Program-made: the position numbers and the translations under genes
DNA from: Herpetosiphonaceae bacterium
Lineage (GTDB): Bacteria; Chloroflexota; Chloroflexia; Chloroflexales; Kallotenuaceae
Assembly (NCBI GenBank): GCA_036374795.1
Contig: DASUTC010000319.1
Span: forward strand, 1 to 40,604
DNA length: 40,604 nucleotides
Direction: 5' to 3'
Part shown: positions 35,901 through 40,604 of the stretch, piece after piece
Position numbering within the stretch: the stretch's first letter is position 1
Layout of the letters: every line of letters starts with the position of its first letter
Notes under the pieces: generated by a model
What the model was told of the DNA's origin: nothing
Databases searched by the model: none
Seen by the model: only the letters and a program-made list of their open reading frames with translations

Positions 35901-38900
35901 CAAGCGGCAGCGTGAACGTCTGATTTGTGCCTCGGAAGGTCCCAACCGGCGAGCGTGGCCGGTCGGTGGGAAGCTGAAGCACGGGCGCGTCGGCAAGGTG
36001 GCGCTGCCAGTAGCTCAACTGCTCTTCCAGCACGCCGCCGGGTGCCCCTGGGGCAAGCCACGCGCGCTGCCATGCGGCGAAGTCGGCGTACTGGATCGGC
36101 AGCTCAGGCAATGGCGATGGCTGGCCCTGGCTGAAGGCCGCGTAGAGCGTGGTTAGCTCACGGATCAGCACGCCCAGCGACCACTCATCGGCGATGATGT
36201 GGTGCATGGCGAGCATCAGCACGTGCTCATCGTCTTGCAGCCGCATCAATCTGGAGCGCAGCAGCGGCCCCGCTTCGAGATCGAAGGGCTGTTGCGCCTC
36301 GATCGTCGCCAGGCGCTTGGCCTCGGCCTCGCGCTCTTCCGGCGGCAGATCGCGCAGATCGGCAAGGTGCAGCGCTGCGCTTCCGGCTGGCGCGACGCGC
36401 TGGACCGGCTGCCCGCCAAGCAGCGCGAAGGTCGTCCGCAAGATCTCATGGCGTCGCACGACCTCGGCCAGCGCGCGCTCAAGAGCAGGCGCATCGAGCC
36501 GCCCGCGCAGCCGCACGGCTGCGGGCATATTGTAGGCCGACATCCCCTGCGCGAGCTGGTCGACGAACCAGAGCCGCTGCTGGGCGAACGAGAGCGGCAG
36601 CGGAGCCTCGCGCGGGATCGGCGGGATCGGCGGAGCGGCAGGCGGCTGCGCCTCGGCTGAGGCCAGCGCCACCTGCTCGGCCAGGCCCGCGATCGTCGGC
36701 GTCTCGAACAGGCTGCGCAGCGGCAGCTCGACGCGGCAGACCTCGGACACGCGCGCGACGATCTGTGTCGCCAGGAGCGAGTGACCGCCCAGTGCAAAGA
36801 AGTTGTCTTCGACGCCGATCGGCTCGATGCCAAGAAGATTCTGCCACACGCCCGCGATGAGCTGCTCAAGATCGCTGCGGGGAGCGATATACTCGTTGGG
36901 CAGATGGGGCCGAGGATGGAGCGCGGCCTGCTCCCACGCGGCTGGCAGCGCGGCGGGCACAGCCGACGGTATGTGCAGAAGCTCGCCGCGATCGTGTGAG
37001 CCGGTTGCCGCAGCGCCCGGCGGGTCGATCCAGTAGCGCTGCCGCTCGAACGGGTAGGTCGGCAGCGGCAGCCTGCGGCGGCGCTCATGAGCGGAATAGC
37101 CCGCCCAGTCCACGGTAACTCCGGCAAGCCAGAGCTGTCCGAGCGTGGACAGCAGAAACGCATCGTCCGGCTGTTGATCGTTGGGGTGGCGCATCGAAGC
37201 AAGCACGATCCGGTCGCTCGTAGCCTGGGCCTTTGCCAGCGTGGTTAGCGACTGGCTTGGTCCCACTTCCAGCAGCGCCAGATCCGGCTCAGCCAGGAGC
37301 GTTTGCAGCCCATCGCCGAAGCGCACGGTCTGGCGCAGATGCCGCGCCCAGTACTGCGGATCGGTCGCGTCGGCTGCGGTGGCCCACGTGCCGGTGACGT
37401 TGGAAAGATAGGGCAGCCGCGGTGCCTGCAAGCGCAGCGTTCGGACGAAGCTGGTAAACGTTCCCAGGATCGGCTCGACCAGCGCGGAGTGGGCGGCAAC
37501 GTCGATATGAAGCTGGCGGACGTTCAAGCCGCGCTGGCTGAGCGTCGTCTCAAGCGCGGCGATGGACTCTGCGGTTCCTGAAACCACACACAGCGCCGGA
37601 CCGTTGATCGCCGCCAGCGCCAGGTGATCGGTAGCCGCTGCGTTCAGAAACGGCTGGATCTCCTCCGGCGACGCGGCGACGCTGAGCATGGCTCCCGGCT
37701 GTAGCTGCTGCATCAGGCGTCCGCGCAGCACCACCAGCGCCAGCGCGTCCTCCAGCGAGAAGACACCGGCCAGACAGGCGGCGACATACTCGCCCAGGCT
37801 GTGGCCGATCATGAACGACGGCCTGACGCCCCACGAGATCCAGAGCTGGGCCAGCGCGTACTCGACCATAAAGAGCGCTGGCAGCGCGAGCGCCGTCTGG
37901 CGCAACTCGCGGGCGGCCTCCGACTGGCCCGGCTGTGGATAGAGCACCTGGCGCAGATCCAGCCCTAGCTGAGGCTTGAGTAGCTCGACGCAGCGATCGA
38001 TCTCCTGGCGGAAGGTCGGCTCGTGCTGATACAGATCCGCCGCCATTGCGAGATGCTGAGCGCCGCCGCCGGGAAACAGAAACGCCACGGGGCGCTGCTG
38101 ATCTTCCTGAAACCGAGTCAGCAGCCGTCCGCGCCCAGACGCCAGCGCGCGCCGGGCATCGTCCAGATCGCGGCAGAGCAGCACGCGCCGGTAGCCGAAG
38201 GCGCGTCGTCCGACCTGCAAGGTATAGGCCACATCGGCCAGATTCGCGTCCTGCTCCAGATAGGCGGCCAGGTTGTCGGTCGCGGCCTCAAGCGCCGCCG
38301 CGCTGCGCGCCGAGAGCGGCAGCAGTTGCCAGGGCCGCGACGGACCCGACGGCTCAGGCTGTGGCGCTTCTTCGACCACCACATGCGCGTTCGTGCCGCC
38401 GATGCCGAACGAGCTCACGCCAGCGCGGCGCGGGCCACCCCGTGCCGTCCACGGAGAGAGCCGCGAGTTCACAACAAACGGGCTGTTGGCAAAGTCGATC
38501 TGCGGGTTCGGCTGTGTGAAGTGCAGGCTCGGCGGGATGCGCTTGTGGCCGAGCGCGAGCACGGTCTTGATCAGGCCCGCCACGCCCGCCGCCGCGTTGA
38601 GATGGCCGATATTGGTCTTGACCGAGCCGATCGCGCAGAAGCCGGTCTTGTCAGTTCGGGCACGAAACACCTGGGTCAGCGCGGCGATCTCGATCGGATC
38701 GCCGATTGGTGTGGCCGTGCCGTGCGTCTCGATGTAGCCGATCGTCTCAGGATCGACATCCGCCATCGCCTGCGCCGCCTCGATCACCTGGGCCTGCCCC
38801 TCGACGCTCGGCGCGGTGTAGCCCGCTTTGATCGCGCCGTCATTGTTGATCGCAAAGCCGGTGATCACGCCGTGAATCGTGTCGCCATCAGCCAGCGCGT

Positions 38901-39672
38901 CTTCAAGCCGCTTGAGCACGACCACGCCCACGCCATCGCCGCCGACCGTTCCGCGCGCTGCCGCGTCGAAGGCCCGGCAGTGGCCGTCGGGCGAGCCGAT
39001 GCCGCCTTCCTGGTAGAGGTAGCCGCCGCGCTGAGGAACGCCGATCGACGAGCCGCCCGCCAGCGCCATGTCGCACTGGTACTGGAGCAGACTTTGACAC
39101 GCCAGGCAGACCGCCACCAGCGAGGTCGAGCAGGCGGTCTGGACGGTGACGGCTGGACCTTTCAGATCCAGCTTGTACGAGACGCGCGTGGTCAGATAAT
39201 CCTTGTCGTTGCCGATCATCGACTGGAAATCGCCGATCAGCCCGATCAGATCGCGGTTCGGATACAGGTTTGCCAGCAGATAGGTGTTCATGCTTGCGCC
39301 GCCAAAGACGCCGATCAGCCCCGGATAGGTGGATGAGTCGTAGCCCGCGTGCTCCAACGACTCCCAGGCGCACTCCAAAAAGAGCCGCTGCTGCGGGTCC
39401 ATGATCGCTGCCTCGCGCGGGTTGTAGCCGAAAAAGCCCGCGTCGAAGAGCTCCGCGCCGTCGAACACAGCCCGGGCCTTGACGTAGCTCGGATCGCCTA
39501 GCTGGGCCGGATTGACTCCCGCTGCCAGCACGTCCTCATCGGAGAAAAACTGGACTGACTCGACTCCGGCGCGGAGGTTCTGCCAGAACGCTTCGACGCT
39601 GCTAGCACCCGGAAAACGCCCGCTCATCCCGATGATCGCGATGCCGGTCAGCGCGAGATCATGCTCGCTCAT
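29941..39672 (-). CDS. Hybrid PKS-NRPS KS-AT-ACP-C-A1-T-C-A2-T
   Basis: 3243 residues; ATG 39672 with AAGGAG 8 bases upstream, overlapping the previous gene by 14 bases. KS Cys near 181 (TACSTS), AT GHSLGEY with specificity tetrapeptide VAAH, ACP GGHSLL near 964, no KR. C1 near 1025-1450 has HHIIADEW (canonical DG replaced by DE). A1 has YTSGSTGRPKG near 1654 and, instead of NxYGPTE, SLGGATEA, the form found in Cys-type A domains; by-eye code D-M-Y-N-I-G-L-I-H is nearest to Cys (DLYNxSLIW) but not a match. T1 near 2081. C2 HHIVADGW near 2274. A2 has the variant A3 YTSGTTGQPKAV near 2754 and code about D-I-L-H-Y-G-L-V-I, unknown to me. T2 near 3147. No Cy, E, MT or TE. Repeat-derived inserts occur in C1, A1 and A2. 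Confidence 0.95.
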   Translation of the reverse strand: MSEHDLALTGIAIIGMSGRFPGASSVEAFWQNLRAGVESVQFFSDEDVLAAGVNPAQLGDPSYVKARAVFDGAELFDAGFFGYNPREAAIMDPQQRLFLECAWESLEHAGYDSSTYPGLIGVFGGASMNTYLLANLYPNRDLIGLIGDFQSMIGNDKDYLTTRVSYKLDLKGPAVTVQTACSTSLVAVCLACQSLLQYQCDMALAGGSSIGVPQRGGYLYQEGGIGSPDGHCRAFDAAARGTVGGDGVGVVVLKRLEDALADGDTIHGVITGFAINNDGAIKAGYTAPSVEGQAQVIEAAQAMADVDPETIGYIETHGTATPIGDPIEIAALTQVFRARTDKTGFCAIGSVKTNIGHLNAAAGVAGLIKTVLALGHKRIPPSLHFTQPNPQIDFANSPFVVNSRLSPWTARGGPRRAGVSSFGIGGTNAHVVVEEAPQPEPSGPSRPWQLLPLSARSAAALEAATDNLAAYLEQDANLADVAYTLQVGRRAFGYRRVLLCRDLDDARRALASGRGRLLTRFQEDQQRPVAFLFPGGGAQHLAMAADLYQHEPTFRQEIDRCVELLKPQLGLDLRQVLYPQPGQSEAARELRQTALALPALFMVEYALAQLWISWGVRPSFMIGHSLGEYVAACLAGVFSLEDALALVVLRGRLMQQLQPGAMLSVAASPEEIQPFLNAAATDHLALAAINGPALCVVSGTAESIAALETTLSQRGLNVRQLHIDVAAHSALVEPILGTFTSFVRTLRLQAPRLPYLSNVTGTWATAADATDPQYWARHLRQTVRFGDGLQTLLAEPDLALLEVGPSQSLTTLAKAQATSDRIVLASMRHPNDQQPDDAFLLSTLGQLWLAGVTVDWAGYSAHERRRRLPLPTYPFERQRYWIDPPGAAATGSHDRGELLHIPSAVPAALPAAWEQAALHPRPHLPNEYIAPRSDLEQLIAGVWQNLLGIEPIGVEDNFFALGGHSLLATQIVARVSEVCRVELPLRSLFETPTIAGLAEQVALASAEAQPPAAPPIPPIPREAPLPLSFAQQRLWFVDQLAQGMSAYNMPAAVRLRGRLDAPALERALAEVVRRHEILRTTFALLGGQPVQRVAPAGSAALHLADLRDLPPEEREAEAKRLATIEAQQPFDLEAGPLLRSRLMRLQDDEHVLMLAMHHIIADEWSLGVLIRELTTLYAAFSQGQPSPLPELPIQYADFAAWQRAWLAPGAPGGVLEEQLSYWQRHLADAPVLQLPTDRPRSPVGTFRGTNQTFTLPLELADRLRDLSQRAGCTLFMTLLAAFQTLLSRYSGQSDIVVSSGVANRRRPELETLIGCFINILVLRVDLADRPRFRDLLGRVREICLEAYAHQDLPFELLVERLHPERDLSYNPLAQVMFIVQNAPVEIHDLPDLTVEPVVLFERAAAQFDLTMHVWEQPDGLRGIVEYNTDLFDAATIARMLGHFRVLLEAIVADPDRRTSELPLLTTAERYQMIVEWNATQTAFPADRCLHELFEAHVTRDPGAVALIVDEWQPQTTPGIQRMTYGDLNQRADRLAAHLRALGVGPDVPVGLYVERSAEMVIGILGILKAGGAYVPLDPDYPRERLAAMVRDARMPVLVTQSRLDAGIFQASASQQAPVVVYLDRSLPPVDPQPRQQPAVATTPEHLAYVIYTSGSTGRPKGIAIRHRGVLNNIVDLNERFDVGPADRVLALSSISFDMSVYEVLGTLAAGATIVMPAMQVSREPECWADLLVRHQVTVWNSAPPLLKILVDHVADRPPQHPRWLRLAILGGDWVPVTLPDRLKAIAPDVRVISLGGATEASIHSTIFPVDVRDPGWRSIPYGWPMANQRIYVLDANLQPVPIGVPGELHLGGIGLARGYFNRPDLTAAKFIPNPFIGDDPSLDPSDRIYKTGDQVRYLPDGNTELLGRIDHLVKIRGFRIELGEIKAVLERHPSVREAVVVVREDQPSTGGHPQKRLVAYVVAQRNNGTTEQRNNATGDSELETRSLEPGTWNLELRAYLKEQLPDYMVPSAFVFLDALPLSPNGKVDRKALPAPQPETNERAEVLAAPRTPIEELLAGIWADVLGMERVGIHDNFFELGGHSLLATQVLSRVRAAIDVTLPLRELFEAPTVAGMAARVAAARQVWNPPPLRPAAREDAIPLSFAQQRLWFLDQLQPHSPFYNVPLAVRLSGQLDRAGLEQSLSAVLRRHEALRTTFSEVAGAPRQVIAPAATIDLTVVDLRGLPAFEREQEARRLAAIEARRPFDLQHGPLLHAALLRLDDAEHVLILTLHHIVADGWSLGVLLREMAALYQAQIDGTAPALPDLPVQYADYAIWQRTWLRGEVLEAQLGYWRGKLAGAPSALDLPTDRPRPAVQTFNGAIHTFTLPAELSTALSALSQREGVTLFMTLLAAFQTVLSRYSGQTDIVVGSPIAGRAQPEVEGLIGCFINTMVLRADLSGRPTFRALLGQVREACLDAYAHQDLPFELLVEALHPDRDLSHHPLIQVLFALQNAPIPELSVPGLTLQPLEVSSGTARLDLALSMTETVGGLAGTLEYNTDLFEAATIARLAGHIQTLLESVVADPDRRVTDLRLLTAADHAQLRAWHAPNLSLPSALVPQRLVDQARRTPQAPALVCGSATLTYAELLGRSNQLAHHLRALGVGGCPPGETRVAVLLPRGLDLVVSLLAVWQAGGAYVPLDARYPAERLAFVLADSAPTVLLTDSGLLAAMPAPATQVVCLDAAWPEIARQPETSPVVSRQPEQLAYLIYTSGTTGQPKAVMVEHRQLATMLAGSAHSFGFAATDTMPWIASVAFDISLLEVFSMLLVGGTTRIVTQEQVLDLPLLVDGLARCTVLHAVPSLMQQVVATLDEQPEWAARCQGLRLIYTGGDAVPPELLTGLQRLFPQATVCVLYGPTETTVIATSYTVPRSMAVSGHIIGRALPNVRLRIVDRYGSEVPIGAAGELQIGGPQVTRGYWRRPALTAEKYHAADEQRWYRTGDLARYRADGVIEYLGRIDTQVKIHGFRIEPGEIEAVLRQHESVAEAVVVARADNGGEKRLVAYVVEQGNTRTGEGLHPKLRAYLKDRLPEYMVPSVFVILDALPLSPNGKLDRNALPAPGDVRLQLGAEFVAPRTAIEAQLARIWAEVLGVERVGVFDNFFELGGHSLLAAQVVSRVRSAFGPRMTLRTLFETPTVAGIAEALSGSPSEQTDAPEDDIPLVARGDQSLDQLLAELEQLPDEAITALLASERQAIDETSPQEMS
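30518..30541. repeat. Three octamers (GTTCNNNN) in the A2 linker
   Basis: GTTCTCGT, GTTCCCCT, GTTCTACG in tandem, 24 bases or eight codons, between LVAYVV and LRAYL of A2. Three octamers exactly preserve the reading frame. Confidence 0.65.
31726..31740 (-). repeat. Mini-hairpin copy inside A2 N-terminal region
   Basis: Coding strand GGGTGCCCGCCGGGC encodes part of GGCPPGET in the loop between LRALGV and RVAVLL, the same loop as the 18772 copy in A4. Confidence 0.7.
33691..33786. repeat. Eight heptamers plus five octamers, 96 bases in frame, in the A1 linker
   Basis: CAGGTTC x3, CAAGCTT, CGAGTTT, CGAGTTC, CGAGTCC, CCAGTTG (33691-33746) are followed by CGTTGTTC, CGTTGTTC, CGTTGTGC, CGTTGTTC, CGTTGTGC (33747-33786). 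8x7 + 5x8 = 96 bases = 32 codons, encoding nearly the whole segment between LVAYVV and LRAYL. Confidence 0.9.
36040..36054 (+). repeat. Mini-hairpin copy inside C1 (opposite orientation)
   Basis: Plus strand GGGTGCCCCTGGGGC; the coding strand gives APGAPG in WLAPGAPGGVLEEQ. The other four C domains read W(L/M)(Q/R)G(x)VL or close to it there, so about four residues were gained. Confidence 0.7.
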
Positions 39673-40604
39673 CGCCGTCGCTCCTTCTCTTCGCCATCTG
39701 TTTCTGCCGCGCTATCGCCGCGCGTTGCTTCTGGCTGCGATCTTGCTCGCGGCCAGGCCCGGCGGCAGGCGGCGGCTGCACGACGCCGAGATGCTTTGCC
39801 AGCGCGCCGATCGTCGGATAGCGGAACATTTCAACCATCGAAATATCGCGGCTGAGCTTCTGGCGCAGCTTGCCCTGCACCTGGGCCATCATCAGCGATT
39901 GGCCGCCAAGCTCGAAGAAATTATCGTTGACGCCGATCTTCTCAACCCGCAGCACGTCCTGCCAGATCGCCGCGATCGTCCGCTCAAGCTCGCTCTGCGG
40001 CGCGACATAGCTGGACTCGCGCGCCAGATGACCGCCGCTGGGCGCCGGCAGCGCCTGACGATCGATCTGTCCATCCGCCGTGCGGGGCAGCGCCGGAAGC
40101 TCCATAAACGTGCAGCGGCTCGGCGTCTCGAAGCGATCGACGACCGCAAGCTCCGCGAGCTGCTCGGCTGACACCTGTCCATCGGCGCTGCTGAAGTAGC
40201 CCATAAGCTGCCAGAGGCGATGCTCCTCCACGGTGAGCGTTCGGCGGATCTGCGGGCGGCTGCGATCCAGGCCGATCAGCAGGTTGTCCGCTCCCCGGTG
40301 CAGACCAGCCAGCAGCGAGAGCCAGCCCTGGCGGGCAGAGATCGCGGCGTAGCCCCGCGCGTGCGCGAGATCCTTCATGCGCATCTCACGGTTGATGCCG
40401 ATGCCTTCCCACATGCTCCAGGCATAGCAGTAGGTGCGCGCCCGGATCTGGGCGAAGCTTTCCAGCGCGCTGTTCGCCGCAGCATACGCGCCCACACCAA
40501 AGCCGCCGAAGAAGCTGTTGATCGACGAGAAGCCGATCACGATCGCATCCGGTCGCTCGTCGAGAAGCTGGTGCAGCGTCCAGGTTCCGATCAGCTTGGC
40601 ACGC
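39659..40604 (-). CDS. NRPS fragment: KR - pseudo A-subdomain - T (keto-acid-type module), N-terminus outside window
   Basis: 315 codons are visible and the frame runs off the window. The first part is the end of a ketoreductase (AKLIGTWTLHQLL..., FSSINSFFGG, then GAYAAANS with the catalytic Tyr). Next comes a region ending ELPALPRTADGQIDRQALP, which looks like the A10 end of an A domain (normally NGKxDR) although a KR precedes it. Then a T domain with GGQSLMMAQVQ and a basic Arg/Lys/Gln-rich tail. KR followed by a pseudo-Asub and T is the known layout of depsipeptide modules that load an alpha-keto acid and reduce it to an alpha-hydroxy acid (cereulide, valinomycin and cryptophycin-type lines). 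A PKS KR-ACP is the alternative. It overlaps the next gene by 14 bases. Confidence 0.75.
   Translation of the reverse strand, partial: RAKLIGTWTLHQLLDERPDAIVIGFSSINSFFGGFGVGAYAAANSALESFAQIRARTYCYAWSMWEGIGINREMRMKDLAHARGYAAISARQGWLSLLAGLHRGADNLLIGLDRSRPQIRRTLTVEEHRLWQLMGYFSSADGQVSAEQLAELAVVDRFETPSRCTFMELPALPRTADGQIDRQALPAPSGGHLARESSYVAPQSELERTIAAIWQDVLRVEKIGVNDNFFELGGQSLMMAQVQGKLRQKLSRDISMVEMFRYPTIGALAKHLGVVQPPPAAGPGREQDRSQKQRAAIARQKQMAKRRSDGDERA

Noticed and set aside
35250-36620. Heterocyclisation (Cy) domain before the Cys-like A1
   Set aside because: The motif is HHIIADEW, of the C family, not the DxxxxD of Cy domains.

Overview
The window holds most of a modular nonribosomal peptide/polyketide (NRPS-PKS) assembly line, about 32.5 kb on the minus strand from 40604 down to 8036, flanked at low coordinates by unrelated chromosomal genes. 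The DNA is GC-rich and dense in coding sequence. The mix of a lipobox zinc metalloprotease, UvrC, a LuxR-type receiver, very large hybrid synthases and many short GTTC-type tandem repeats made me think of Chloroflexota (Chloroflexia-like). That is an inference from overall character, with no rRNA or marker phylogeny in view.

Layout. 1-1866 (minus): secreted lipoprotein metalloprotease, C-terminus cut by the window edge. 2089-4083 (minus): uvrC. 4657-5052 (plus): a stand-alone receiver that has apparently lost its output domain. 5424-7994 (plus, with a good sigma-70-like promoter at 5270-5298): a LanB-like protein that has only the tRNA-dependent glutamylation-type domain and no elimination domain. 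It converges on the synthase operon with only 41 bases between stops.

The operon, in transcription order (high to low coordinates): partial KR-(pseudo-A subdomain)-T (40604-39659); KS-AT-ACP-C-A1-T-C-A2-T (39672-29941); a divergent serine hydroxymethyltransferase-like PLP enzyme (29901-28537); C-A3-T-KS-AT-KR-ACP (28544-20517); C-A4-T (20415-17020); KS-AT-ACP (17007-13969); and C-A5[luciferase-like monooxygenase inserted]-T-E (13807-8036). By-eye specificity codes suggest A3 = Tyr/Phe-like, A4 = Ser and A5 = Gly. A1 belongs to the Cys-type A-domain class with an uncertain substrate, and A2 has a code I do not recognise. If colinear, the chain is: alpha-hydroxy acid (from an alpha-keto acid, inferred) - malonate unit (beta-keto) - aa1 - aa2 - aromatic aa - malonate unit (beta-hydroxy) - Ser - malonate unit (beta-keto) - alpha-oxidised Gly. 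No thioesterase or reductase domain is present. The Gly plus inserted monooxygenase resembles the amide-forming end of the myxothiazol line (MtaG), but here an epimerisation domain follows it.

The most unusual feature is repeat-derived DNA that has apparently entered the megasynthase genes in frame. (i) A 15-base mini-hairpin, GGGTGCCC-NNN-GGGC, occurs between genes and, with a covariant member, inside three A-domain loops and one C-domain loop, each with a net gain of about four residues relative to sister domains. (ii) Arrays of heptamers/octamers (GTTCNNN type) lie between genes and also supply the linker of the A-domain C-terminal subdomain just before the LRAYL...YMVPS segment; four of the five A domains carry such an array there and the fifth carries a different GC-rich repeat at the same point.
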